From: Leptidea sinapis | Lineage: Eukaryota; Arthropoda; Insecta; Lepidoptera; Pieridae | NCBI RefSeq assembly: GCF_905404315.1 | Contig: NC_066286.1 | Span: 12,593,501 to 12,657,500 of the forward strand | Reading direction: 5' to 3' | Length of the DNA: 64,000 bases | Part shown: piece after piece, positions 47,651-58,290 of the stretch | Numbering within the stretch: the first letter of the stretch is position 1 | How the letters are laid out: every line of letters begins with the position of its first letter | Notes under the pieces: generated by a model | The model's database searches: none | Seen by the model: the letters and a program-made list of their open reading frames with translations, nothing else | What the model was told of the DNA's origin: nothing | Translations under genes and position numbers: made by a program

Positions 47651-48509
47651 CTACATGTTGTAATAACCCTAATTGAAAATTGTTCTTTTGTTTTTTAAGT
47701 GTTTTGTAATTAACAATTGAGCGATTTACATAGGTACGTACATAAGGTTTATAAAGTTTTAGCGATTGTAATTGTATTTTAATCTGTGTACTTACATGTT
47801 AAATAAAAGAAGATAAAAAGTAAATAGTATATTTTGTATTAACATAATATAAAAGAAGAACTTCGTCGGTATGGAGATTTCAATATAAAACCTGTTATGT
47901 ACGAGGGTCATCGAGATACGAGTTGCGTCGATCGTGAAGCGATATTGCTTTTAGAAGTGGTTTTGTGTGATCCCTGGGAATATATTGGCCTTGTGAAAAA
48001 CGAAATATACTTACGTTGGAGTACCATTTATTTCACATTTTCTGCTGCGTGTCACTATATAAAGATGTTTGTTCAGAAATCCCATGAGAGAAGATATGAT
48101 CAATACTAACTTGTTCGTAATTAATATACAGGGTCAGATTAGACCGCCGGTGTAATACGCCGTGTGATATCATCATCGTAGGTTATCTATGGTCTAAGGC
48201 TGAGATCTACAGAGTATACTTAGACTTTCTTCAGACTTTACTTACGTAAAACTTAGCTGAGTGTGATAAGATGTGAACTTGAGTTTTGCATTGACCTGTG
48301 TTAGCTTAAGCTCAGTGAAATTTCAGCTATTAAATGACTATAAATGATACGAAATCAATGATTATACTAAGTTTACATCCTAAGTACGGTCTATAATAAT
48401 CTACGCTGCTGTTACGAAGTATTCACAAAACACACATCACTGTCTATTATAGTTGCCGTCGGACAGCACATATCAGTTCCACCATTTTGATTTACAATAA
48501 TATACTTAC
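47651..48509. other. Intergenic, no gene seen
   Basis: A+T-rich. A 70-codon frame at 47897-48109 has no recognisable domain. Confidence 0.3.
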
Positions 48510-48860
48510 ATAATTGATACCAGAGTTCGAAGTCAGCCACCGGACATTACGTCAAAATGCTAAATACTACCCGCATCACGTTGAAGTCTGGCATTTCACA
48601 ACAGTGCGTTTTTCAAGAAATTTCTTGCCTCGTACAGCCACTTTGTGGAATCAATTAAAGAATAATGTTACCCCAAACCGATACGACTCAGGGCCCTTCA
48701 AGGACAAAACATACTTCCACCACCTTAATGGTCAGCAAGGCATCTCTTGTCCCCTGGTTCTGCGCATGTCCATGGGCACTACTCCTCCTCATGTAAGGCT
48801 ATTGCCCGTTTGCCCCCTATATAAGAATATATAAAAAAAGTTATGCCGAGTGACACGAGA
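48510..48860 (+). pseudogene. LINE 3' end fragment (RT C-terminus)
   Basis: Plus frame to 48834: H-H-V-E-V-W-H-F-T-T-V-R-F-S-R-N-F-L-P-R-T-A, T-L-W-N-Q-L, then F-K-D-K-T-Y-F-H-H-L-N-G. The block R-F-S-R-N-F-L-P-R-T-x-x-L-W-N-x-L is a recurrent ending of Jockey-type insect LINE ORF2 proteins, related to family B above. Confidence 0.65.
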
Positions 48861-49256
48861 ATTTTATTGATAAGAGCGCGCATGATTGCGCTTTTAAATG
48901 AGTTATGTTTTTATTTTATGATTTTTTATGAGTTAAAATGAATTAGTATTACCAAAAAATCTCCGACACATAGTTAATGCTTGTTTGTTGCGATTAAGTT
49001 AAAAAGTACTCAACCAATTTACAAAATTCTTATAATGAATGCCCAATTATTATCACGTGAATTAATGAATATAAGTGAATTATAAATGGTCTCTATGAAA
49101 ATTTAAATCACTTTAAACATGATTTTAAAAAATATGTATAATTTTGCGTCCACTGCGAAAACTATCGAGTAAGGTAGGCTAAATTTTATAATATATATTG
49201 ATAGCCGAAGGATATCAGTTCAGCGATATAGTCAAAAGGCACAGCTTAACATTTAT

Positions 49257-49424
49257 TTATTCGGAACATTTGCTACATTTGTCAACAGTAAATAGCCTGT
49301 AGTTGTCTGTGAGACCCGTTATAGCTTTAGTGCTGTATCGTCGTATCGTGGCCAGTGTACATGACAGTATACACATGGCCCCTTCTACGTACACGCCGTA
49401 TAACACCCGGATATAGCTCTCCAC
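49257..49424 (-). CDS. Terminal exon of an unrecognised multi-pass membrane protein
   Basis: The acceptor aatcttccag (minus strand) is followed by V-E-S-Y-I-R-V-L-Y-G-V-Y-V-E-G-A, a hydrophobic segment A-M-C-I-L-S-C-T-L-A-T-I, then R-R-Y-S-T-K-A-I-T-G-L-T-D-N-Y and a Cys/Lys end K-C-S-K-C-S-E-stop (TAA 49259-49257); 55 codons plus stop. The frame is phase 0 and continues the exon at 49510-49668 perfectly. The stop codon overlaps an AATAAA poly(A) signal (GAATAAATAAATG). The protein is probably an integral membrane protein with a short cytoplasmic tail; I do not recognise the family. Upstream exons must lie to the right, possibly beyond the BEL insertion. Confidence 0.65.
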   Translation of the reverse strand: MESYIRVLYGVYVEGAMCILSCTLATIRRYSTKAITGLTDNYRLFTVDKCSKCSE

Positions 49425-49509
49425 CTGGAAGATTAATTAATTATTACAAAAATATTTCTTTAATATCTGATCATTATTGAAGTTTTAAGAAATGATATTA
49501 GTATATTAC

Positions 49510-49668
49510 CTGAGCTAATCCCCCAGTGGTGGTGAACTCCAGAGGGAACATGGCACAATCGAGAGCATTCTTACTCCGTAGTACGCCGAATCCTACCACG
49601 CCCAGAATGTAGTACAGTATTATGACCATGGGTATACCATATCCAAAGCAGAATATACTCATACAACT
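49510..49668 (-). CDS. Penultimate exon of the same membrane protein
   Basis: Bounded by tatatttcag|AGT and GCTCAG|gtaata on the minus strand; 159 bp, phase 0 at both ends. It encodes S-C-M-S-I-F-C-F-G-Y-G, one long hydrophobic stretch I-P-M-V-I-I-L-Y-Y-I-L-G-V-V-G-F-G-V-L, then R-S-K-N-A-L-D-C-A-M-F-P-L-E-F-T-T-T-G-G-L-A-Q. The hydrophobic stretch fits a transmembrane helix. Intron to the last exon: 85 bp. Function unknown. Confidence 0.65.
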
Positions 49669-50199
49669 CTGAAATATAGATAAAAGTTGCAATCGCAAAG
49701 TTGTATCTATAATCAATGCTTGGTAAATATTTATATGTTTTTTGTTTTTATAAACAAAATTTGTATATAACTTATCACAGGTCGACAAGGTATAATTTGG
49801 CTTTTCATTAAAATCGAATATCAGAGAGAAAACTTATGGCTATTTTAAGATTTGCAATTTCTTTTGGAATTTTAAAGCGTATATAATTATGATTTTACAA
49901 GTAAAACACTTTTTACTGATATAGTGCGTTTTAGTTCGACAAAAGTAATCTTTGAGTGCAAAGAGTTGAGTCGTGGTGTTATGATAAATTGATTAGAAAA
50001 AAAGGAAGTATTTTCATAGATGTTGGAATAAGTAGCCAATAGCCGATATCCACTACGTTTTAAGCAACTGTTCGCTTTCAAACTTAGCCGGATTATACTA
50101 CGTCGTTAATCTTCGTACTGTAATTATTACTATTTCAAACTTATGTCTAATGACTGCACGTTTCATACTAAACTAAATTTTTATTTATACTTAAGCCTC

Positions 50200-50504
50200 T
50201 TATTACAAAGTATTGACATCGTCTTTGGCGACGCTGACCGAGCGACCGACGGTACGAGCGTGTGTAGGTAACATCGTAATCAAAAATTGTAAACAAAATT
50301 TCGTGTTCTGGCAATTTCGATTATCTCTTAATATATACATATATTTCTTTTGTACGTCTGTTGTAACTGATCTCCTTCTAAACGGCTTGAACGATTTTAA
50401 TGAAACTTTCTGTGTGTCTTCAGGTGGATTCGAGAATGGTTTAGATTCTCAATTGAATTACCTCCTAAATAGCTGAATCGATTTTGATGATTTTTTTTGT
50501 ATAT
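50200..50504. repeat. Helitron-like/tandem repeat flank, left of the BEL insertion
   Basis: Contains …ctaaacggcttgaacgattt… and …gaatggtttagattctcaat…. The latter recurs across the BEL insertion at 57270-57295 (gattggtttagattctcaat), and aacggctggacgga recurs at 57345. Removing the BEL element and one TATAT restores a continuous repeat, so BEL inserted into it. The 'aacggct-gaacga' motif is also in the Helitron at 14.3 kb. Confidence 0.5.
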
Positions 50505-50972
50505 TGTTCGGGCTCAGGAATAATATCTGGGACTGTATTAAGGTTTCCTATAATCGCCGGTTTTGGCTCTTTAAATAAATGAATTTATGTAGGCACTTGC
50601 AATCAACCAAGAATCATGAGGAAAGAAGTAAATGCAATCCACTAACCTTTGAACACTCCCACGTCACTCAGGTGGCGGCGGCGCAGCAGCTCCAACGGTC
50701 CTGACTCTGGTGTTCCAAGTGAACGTCACTGGCGATCGCAAGCTTTCAAAGTTTTGTATGTAGACACTAGTACTGAACGTCAACACTAGACTTGATGATC
50801 ACTGGTTACTCAGGGTAAACACGGTTTACATATGTAGTGCTATCGACCACGCCCGAGCAAAGATCAATTGTCTCTGTCCGCTTGTCAACCCAAGCGCGAC
50901 TTGTGTCATCGGATATTGGAGCACGTACAACTACCCTCATGATTCCTAATAAAAATCAGCAAGTACCGTACA
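50505..50972 (-). repeat. BEL 3' LTR
   Basis: Starts tgttcgggctcaggaat and ends accgtaca in plus orientation. Identical by eye to the LTR at 56784-57251 except in ctaccct(c/t)atg. Confidence 0.92.
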
Positions 50973-50985
50973 TACCCCCCACCGA
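50973..50985 (-). other. Polypurine tract next to the 3' LTR
   Basis: The minus strand reads ggtggggggta directly before the LTR; it is the likely plus-strand primer of reverse transcription. Confidence 0.6.
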
Positions 50986-51210
50986 AATCATTGTAATGAT
51001 TTCCAGGTAAAGGAAAATTAAAGTATTTATTTATGTATTTAATAAAATTAGAGTCATCTAACTCTATATAAAAAAAGTATAAAAAAAACTTATGTAATTA
51101 GTAAGATAGTAAGAATTATAAAAAGTAAATTATGACTATGGATACCAAATAAACTTACCCTTTTTATGTAACAACAATACCTAACATTACAAATGTTAAG
51201 TTTTAAATAT

Positions 51211-53007
51211 TTAATGACGAAATGGTAACGGACATAACTTATTAACTGGCCGCTTAAAACAACGATTAACTGTCCGGACACTGACTACGCGAACGTCGCC
51301 GTCAGGACCAGGAAACGTTTCAATGACTCTACCTAATGGCCATTGCAAAGGGCGAGTTAAATCCGATTTAATTAAAACAAGGTCACCAACCTTCAAATTA
51401 GGTGGGGATACATGCCATTTTGACCGTTGTTGTAATGTGTGTAAGTAATCATGTGACCAAAGTTTCCAAAATGATTGTGAACATTTTTGAATATATTGCC
51501 ACCTAGACAATAAATTAATAGGAACATCCTCTAAATTGTGCTCAGGCACTGCGAGCAGGCTCTGGCCAATCAAAAAATGTCCAGCTGTTAAAACTTCAAA
51601 CTCGTTTGGGTTATCTGAAAGAGAGCAAAGCGGTCGTGAATTCATCACGGCTTCAACTTTGCGAAAAAGTGTTGACAATTCCTCAAACGTGAGGGACTTG
51701 TCACCTGCGACATGCAATAAATGATATTTCGCCGACTTTATGCCGGCTTCCCAAAGACCTCCCATACTGGGGGCGCTTGGAGGGTTGAACTTCCATGTAA
51801 TACCTCGAGCTGAACAGCCATCAGAAATAGAAGTTTTTACTCCGTTATTACTAAGAAATTTAACGACGTCTTGTAAGTGCTTGTTTGCTGCTACAAAATT
51901 TGTACCGCAATCTGAGTATAAACTTGAGCACAAGCCACGACGAGCGGTAAACCTATCTAGACAGGCTAAGAAGCAATCCGATGACAGATCAGTGAGGACC
52001 TCAAGGTGTACTGCTTTTGTGGAAAAGCAGACGAACAAACAAAGATATACTTTGTATAACTTAGCGTTACGCCTCTTGTGCTCTTTTACGTTAAAGGGTC
52101 CACCAAGGTCAACACCAACGTGATGAAAAACCTTATTGGGTTCTAACCGAGGCTTAGGTAACGTCCCCATACTCGGCTGAGCCAACCGTGGACTACACTT
52201 GAAGCACGTGACGCAACGTGAGAGAACGGAGCGTATGACACTACGAGCGGATACGATCCAGTACCTCTGACTAATTATACCTTGTAACGTACGACGCCCT
52301 ACATGTAAATAATTACGATGGAAATGTTCAATAATCAAAGTTGTAATGTGACTACGTTTATGTAAAAGCAAGGGATGTTTACGACTAAAAGGTAGACTTG
52401 CCTGTGAGATTCTACCCCCCACCCTGAGGAACCCTGCTTCGTCCAAGAATGGAGATAAACTTTTCAAGGTTTGAATTATTAACGTATTATTTTTAAGTGA
52501 ATTAATTTCGTTAGAATAAAATTGTTTTTGAGTTAATTTAATTATAAGGTTATGTGCAGAATTTAATTCAATAGTTGTCAAAGTTTTAAAATATCTATCA
52601 CAATTTTTATTACGTGAGTTGTTAATGAATCGCAAGCACCAAGCGGTGACGCGCTGCAATTTATTAAAAGTTGAAAATTTTAAAAACAATTCATGATCCG
52701 ACGGTTCTTTATTACTCAACAAATTAAAACTCTCCGTATTTGATTTTAACTCTAAAATATCAGTGTCGTCCCTAACATAAAATGTGGTAATCGGCCACTG
52801 TTGAAAGTCTCTCGTGAGCCATTCTGGTCCATGCAGCCAGAGCTGTTGGTCGGCGAGGAGGGCCGCGGGTGCTGTGCCGCGCGAGCACACGTCCGCCACA
52901 TTCTCGTCGCTACTAACGTGATACCAACAGTTTGACGGCACTGCTTCGATTATTTGGGCAACACGATTGCTAACAAACGTTTTTAATTTGTAAGGTGGCG
53001 TTTGCAA
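51211..53007 (-). pseudogene. BEL pol, 3' part: end of RNase H region, integrase, C-terminal domain
   Basis: A 598-codon open block whose true start lies upstream in another frame. Residues about 1-60 finish the RNase H/connection region (…R-V-A-Q-I). Residues about 190-270 hold a zinc-binding H-H-C-C (H-F-H-R-N-Y-L-H … C-V-T-C-F-K-C). The integrase core has the catalytic triad in V-G-V-D-L-G-G-P-F, Y-S-D-C-G-T-N-F and W-E-A-G-I-K-S-A-K. The C-terminal part (K-V-G-D-L-V-L-I-K, W-P-L-G-R-V) is the domain that follows integrase in BEL/Pao. All catalytic residues are present; the block is cut off from upstream pol by a frame change near 53010-53035. Plus-strand frames here are shadows. Confidence 0.88.
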
Positions 53008-53035
53008 CCATGCAAGTACGACAGTCTGTCAGAGC

Positions 53036-54253
53036 TATGATTTTGTAATTAAAATTGTTAAGGTTTTGTTTTAAAAATAATATTTATTTTGATAATAAAA
53101 CACATCCCATCAATTCTAATCGTGGGATTGAAAGAGGTTTAATTGGTGCTACTTTAGTTTTACAAGTGAGCAGCCTAGTTTTAACAATGTTATTCTTGTC
53201 TACGCTACGAGCGTACAGACAAGCCCCATACCCGCGCGTCGAGGCATCACAAAACGCAACTATCTGAACGTCAGAAAAGTCCGTTATTAATAAATGACGC
53301 TCAATGCGGAGCTCAGACAAGGTTGACAAAGATGAAATAAACGTTTTCCATCTCTCACAAAGATCAGACGGCAGGGGTTCATCCCAGCCTTTGCTAAGTT
53401 TCCATATATCCTGCAGGAGGCATTTAGCCAAGAAAACACACGGCGCTAGAAAACCTACAGGGTCAAAAATGCTTGCTAATAATTTTAATACTGAACGTTT
53501 AGTGAAAATATTATCTTTTAAATTATATTGAAACGAGAAACAATCGTCTTTTGGATCCCACTTTAATCCAAGGATTTTTAAAGAAGACGCAGAATCCTCA
53601 TCAAAGTTTATAGACGCGCACTGGTCAACTCCAACCCGAGCGAGAAGCTCAGGTGAGTTGCTCGCCCACTTCCGGAGTGTGAACCCACCGCGCTGCAATA
53701 TGTCGATAACGTCATCTTGCAACGTGCAAGCGTCTTGCAGCGTGGGTGTAGATCCCAGAAGATCGTCGACGTAAAACCCGTGCAGCAGCAAGCTCGCTGC
53801 TCGCGGGTGTCGCTTCGCCTCGTCGTGTGCCAGCTGACGTAACGTACGCACAGCTATGAACGGTGCACTACGTAAACCGTATGTATTTGTTTTTAATTCA
53901 AATATTTGTATGGGCTCATTAGGTGACTCCCTCCATAAAATGTGTTGGTATTTACGCTCAGAGGGGTCTGTTAGAACGCATCTGTACATTTTTGTAATAT
54001 CAGCCGTAAAACAAATGTCATAAAGTCTAAAATTGATTATTATTTTTAAAAGATCTTGCTGTAATTTTTTGCCGATTAAAAGGTTGTCATTTAACGAAAC
54101 TCCATTCGAAGTTTGAGCTGAGCCATCGAACACGACTCGAACCGGTGTAGTTGTGCTGGCGGTGCGAACCACTGGATGATGCGGAATAAGGTATTGACTG
54201 GGCTCGTCCCCGGTGTACGGCTCCATGTGACCCAGCTGCTGGTACTCGCGCAT
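53036..54253 (-). pseudogene. BEL pol, middle part: reverse transcriptase and start of RNase H
   Basis: Read from about 54253 (Y-Q-Q-L-G-H-M-E-P). RT landmarks: V-R-V-V-F-D-G-S-A, F-T-A-D-I-T-K-M-Y, Y-G-L-R-S-A-P-F-I-A and the catalytic F-Y-V-D-D-L-L-G-S. RNase H begins V-A-F-C-D-A-S-T-R-G-Y-G-A-C-L-Y, ending L-S-I-P-R-L-E-L-M-G. A TAA at 53086-53084 follows L-L-S-K in frame. Its upstream end is displaced by a frame change at about 54320 within a G+C-rich stretch. Confidence 0.88.
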
Positions 54254-54258
54254 GAAGG

Positions 54259-55842
54259 CTACGTACTGGTCGCGGAGACCATCGTCCCGGGCGAGGCGGC
54301 GCTCCAGCTGCAGCAGGCGGCGCGGGAGTCTCCCAGCGGCGCGCGGCGCTCACGCAGCAGCAGTGGGCACACGTACCTGTCAGTTGCGTCGCGATACGTA
54401 CGCGATGAATATATATTTTCCGCTTCTTGTTCTAGGGGATCTGGAGGTACCTCACACGGTGAGGCTTCAATCTCCCAGAATCGCCGAAGACAAGTATCGA
54501 TGACGTCATCGTCCTTAGTGTACGACACTAAGTTTGAAGTCATAGAAACGCTTAAATTATTTGAAGCACACGGTACTTCAAGTCTCCCTATAATTACGTA
54601 CCCAAATACGCTACTCAACGCACACGGAAGGGAGGGACCGAATACGATTCGATTTCCATCATAAATGTGTGGAAAAACGTCTCCCAATAAAATAATATCA
54701 ATTACAGAACGTCTGTAAAAGAAAGGATCCGCTAAAACTAAATTATTATATTTTTTAACAATACTTTCTGAAATATTAGAAGTGGGTAAATCAGAAGTTA
54801 TTTTTGAAAGGATTACGGCATCTATTGTGAATACCGAATCACAGTTATACCTAGGTTTTAGTGTACATGTCCTCATACCATACGTTTTTACATTTTCACC
54901 CGATAAGCCATAAATATTGTAAGGACATTTATAACGTCTTAAACCTAACCGTGCTAAACAATTTATAGTAATAAACTTAGATTGTGCGCCTGAGTCGATT
55001 AACACACGACACGGCTGCTCCTTACCGAAAACATCAACAACGTTAACTATAGCCGTACCTAATATAACGGAATATTGTTTGCTATCTGATAACGATGAGT
55101 GGCAGTTGTCATTTCGAGAGTGCATGATTGACGCGTCAACAGGCGCGGGCGGCGCAGGGAGAGGGTGCCGGCCGGCGGCCGCGGGTGCACTGCTGTTATA
55201 GTCGACATGTAACAGAGCATGGTGCGTTTGTCCGCAAGTGTAACATCGAAACTCGCTGCGGCACTCATCAGCTGTATGACTTAGTTTTAAACAATTATGA
55301 CAAATCCCTAAAGTATTAGCACGGCTAATACGCTGTGTTGGTGTCAGTTTACGAAACTTTGTACACCTAAAAATCATATGATTTTCGTTACAGTGAAGAC
55401 ATGCGTAATTATTCAATTTGTTTTTGTTGTTCGTTGTTTGAGTATAATTTTTACGTGAAGTTAAGTTTTTATTATTATTAGTGTTTAAATTCAAATGTTG
55501 TTTGTTACGTTGTGTGCCATTATTTTGTATAATTATATTTGAAGTATACGTTTGTGAATGTTCCAATACTTTAACATGATTTTGCACAAAGGATATTAAG
55601 TTTTCATAACAAGGAATTGTTGTTTGATCAATGCTTTGCTCAAATAATTTGCGAGTATTTTGATCAAGTGATTTTAACGCAATATGGCAGATGACGTAAC
55701 TATGAAGGTTAGGTATATTAAGTGAACAAATTGCCTTGTAGGAATTTTCAAAGATTTCAATAAAATTATTTAGACTTAAAGGAGATTCTTTTAAAATGGG
55801 TGGAAAAGTTAACATTTTATCAAGGTATTTACTAGCCAACAT
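54259..55842 (-). pseudogene. BEL gag C-terminus and aspartic protease
   Basis: 527 open codons in the same frame as the gag block upstream. Residues about 1-100 complete the Gag domain (F-I-E-I-F-E-N-S-Y-K). Zinc-knuckle-like motifs lie at about 145-215: C-L-H-C-N-E-N-H-M-I-F-R-C, C-H-N-C-L-K-L-S-H-T-A-D-E-C and C-Y-T-C-G-Q-T-H-H. Protease active site: V-L-I-D-S-G-A-Q-S-K-F-I (about residue 285). The frame ends prematurely at 54259 after an out-of-frame Cys/Ser-rich run that marks the frame change at about 54320. Confidence 0.88.
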
Positions 55843-55857
55843 ACGTTGATCTTGGTA

Positions 55858-56484
55858 CTAATCAAGTAGGGCTTTCCATACCACATCATAGTTCGATGAT
55901 GTAATTGGTACACTTTTAATAACACTGAGGGCAGAACCCTTAACACATGACAACAAATAGTGAAACTTATCAATGTTTGATATGCCTTTTTGGTTATGAA
56001 CTAAGGAGCAAAATGTCTCATAAAAGGTTGTGAAGTTTTCTATGTTTCCGTCAAAGGAGATTAACTCAAGTTTAGGTAACCTAGGACGACTATTTATTTC
56101 GGTTTTAGATGAATTATCTGACGAGTTATTTTCTGTTTTTAAGTCAAGGTTTTTAACACAACTTTTGATTTGGAAGAATAAATCATCAAAACTATCTAAT
56201 TCACTAGAATTAAACTGTATTTTAGGATTTAACAAAACTTCTAGTTCAAATATATTAATTGTAACCTTTTCATATTTCTCGCGAATAGAATTAATTTCAG
56301 AGGCACGAAGTAAAAACATGTCGATGTCTACAGATTCAGGATTCGAACATATTTTCAAAGAAGTATCGTATAGTTTTTGAACCTGAGAGAATAGTCTTTG
56401 CTTTTGTTTTGCATTATGAGTACAAACTCTGTGACGAATATCTTGTTCATCTCCTTCGACTTCAACTTTCCTGCGGGTCGCCAT
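55858..56484 (-). pseudogene. BEL gag N-terminal part
   Basis: ATG 56484 opens M-A-T-R-R-K-V-E-V; 208 codons, with a coiled, charged N-terminus and the BEL Gag domain P-K-L-E-L-I-S-F-D-G-N … F-T-T-F-Y-E-T-F. A TAG at 55860-55858 after W-K-A-L-L-D interrupts it, and the same frame continues as the next block six codons before 55842. In related elements gag-pol is read through here without a stop, so this is most simply a nonsense mutation; programmed readthrough is a less likely alternative. Confidence 0.85.
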
Positions 56485-56765
56485 TTTAAGCGACGCAGTT
56501 ACAATATTACGTAGGTACCAAGTTAATATTATTTAGTATAAGTATTAATTATTAAGGATTTTGCTAAGTATTAATGTTACAAATAAGTAAGTTTATCAAC
56601 GAAATGAATTACGTATGTGTAGGTAGACTAAAGTATGTACTTGTAACAAAAGAATTAAGATTTATCTGTAACTAGACCGATTAAATAGTAATATTAAAGT
56701 TAAATCAAAGTATTCGAAGGACCTATAAGAATGAAATGACCAAAATCCGACTACATATGCCAATA

Positions 56766-56783
56766 TCCGGCTCCGAAGGCCAA
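56766..56783 (-). other. Primer-binding-site region next to the 5' LTR
   Basis: Immediately internal to the 5' LTR the minus strand reads TTGGCCTTCGGAGCCGG. TGG near the start fits complementarity to a tRNA 3' CCA end; I cannot assign the tRNA. Confidence 0.45.
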
Positions 56784-57251
56784 TGTTCGGGCTCAGGAAT
56801 AATATCTGGGACTGTATTAAGGTTTCCTATAATCGCCGGTTTTGGCTCTTTAAATAAATGAATTTATGTAGGCACTTGCAATCAACCAAGAATCATGAGG
56901 AAAGAAGTAAATGCAATCCACTAACCTTTGAACACTCCCACGTCACTCAGGTGGCGGCGGCGCAGCAGCTCCAACGGTCCTGACTCTGGTGTTCCAAGTG
57001 AACGTCACTGGCGATCGCAAGCTTTCAAAGTTTTGTATGTAGACACTAGTACTGAACGTCAACACTAGACTTGATGATCACTGGTTACTCAGGGTAAACA
57101 CGGTTTACATATGTAGTGCTATCGACCACGCCCGAGCAAAGATCAATTGTCTCTGTCCGCTTGTCAACCCAAGCGCGACTTGTGTCATCGGATATTGGAG
57201 CACGTACAACTACCCTTATGATTCCTAATAAAAATCAGCAAGTACCGTACA
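56784..57251 (-). repeat. BEL 5' LTR
   Basis: 468 bp, same length as the 3' LTR and differing at one visible position. On the minus strand this is the transcriptional start side; it contains gtggcggcggcgcagcagct (plus orientation), a G+C-rich block unlike the rest. Confidence 0.92.
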
Positions 57252-57256
57252 TATAT

Positions 57257-57430
57257 ACTAGTGAATTTGAGATTGGTTTAGATTCTCAATTTCGTTCATA
57301 TAATATAATTCTCCTGCTCATGTGTATGTTAGTGAACTCCTCTAACGGCTGGACGGATTTTTCAAATTTAAGACGTGTGTACAGGACCACGTCTGTCGGG
57401 TTCAATAGTATGCTATAAATTTCTCCCTCA
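57257..57430. repeat. Repeat flank, right of the BEL insertion
   Basis: Continuation of the repeat at 50200-50504, with gattggtttagattctcaat and ctctaacggctggacggatt. Confidence 0.5.
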
Positions 57431-58130
57431 ATTTGACACTCTATAATAATAATTGGGTAAATCTGATATCTTTCCGCCTTAAAGAGGTTTTTTTTTATGA
57501 AAAAAAATTAATTTTTCTTCCCAATTGTACATGCGCAATCAAGTTTGCTCTCAGCTGAGCATTAAACGGAACATGGTCAGCACGTATGGATACGTGCTAC
57601 GCTCGTTCGACGTCAGCTGCACTATTGCAGCCTTAAACCATTTGACACTAAACCTAGTTAAAGACTTGCAAGCGATATGTGAAAGTCGAGTAGTTTAATT
57701 CACCCCATGACACTGTTGACTCTCAAAACATGTCCTGAGTCACCCGGTGGTAACATTCCTTGTTCCCAGACAAATAAAAAAAAAGATATTGTGATGTGTT
57801 TGTTATCATATTAAGCAACTCAAATGGAATCATCAAATAATACTTACAGTTATTGCCTGGCAGAAGTTTTTCTTTGATTTTTTCCAAGATTCAGAATTTC
57901 TACAGCAATCTGGGTTTTCTTAAAAAAAAACAATCACTGAGTAATAAACATTTGATTACTGGGTCAGCATTTGGCGCTGTGACTGAAATATCCATGATTG
58001 GCGCAATGAGCAAATCAAAGGACAAGTAACAATAACGAATAAATACTTTCACACACTCCTTACAAAAACAGACACACGGACACCCGAAAAACGATTTGAT
58101 TTTTTTTTGTCTTTGTAAGGTATAAAAACA
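57431..58130. other. Intergenic, no gene seen
   Basis: Includes a 20-bp palindrome at 57579-57598 (agcacgtat-gg-atacgtgct). No exon supported. Confidence 0.3.
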
Positions 58131-58134
58131 AAAA

Positions 58135-58290
58135 AAAGTTTTAATTTTTTTATGGAAATGGAGGACAAAGGAGCATACGGGGTACATGGTGTTAAGTGAT
58201 CACCACCGTCCACACACTCTTGAAACACCAGAGGAATCACAGGAGCATTGCCGACCTTTAAGAAAGATGTACGCGCTTATTTTTATCTTA
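58135..58290 (-). repeat. LINE family B 3' end, minus orientation
   Basis: …ttttatggaaatggaggaca… and …cagaggaatcacaggagc… are the complement of the 3' region seen at 47.27-47.37 and 32.39-32.49 kb. About 150 bp only. Confidence 0.65.

Larger units (their letters stand above)
50505..57251 (-). mobile_element. Full-length BEL/Pao LTR retrotransposon
   Basis: 6,747 bp between two 468-bp LTRs (TG…CA), flanked by a 5-bp duplication TATAT (50500-50504 and 57252-57256). Internal order on the minus strand: gag, aspartic protease, RT/RNase H, integrase, with no env-like frame after integrase. One LTR difference seen by eye (C at 50936 versus T in the other LTR) indicates recent insertion. Coding is interrupted four times, so this copy is probably not autonomous. 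Confidence 0.9.

Noticed and set aside
51536..52123. Plus-strand frames inside the BEL element
   Set aside because: Antisense shadows of the integrase block.
54176..54664. 162-codon plus frame in a G+C-rich stretch
   Set aside because: Antisense to the BEL protease/RT junction; composition of the G+C-rich stretch keeps all frames open.
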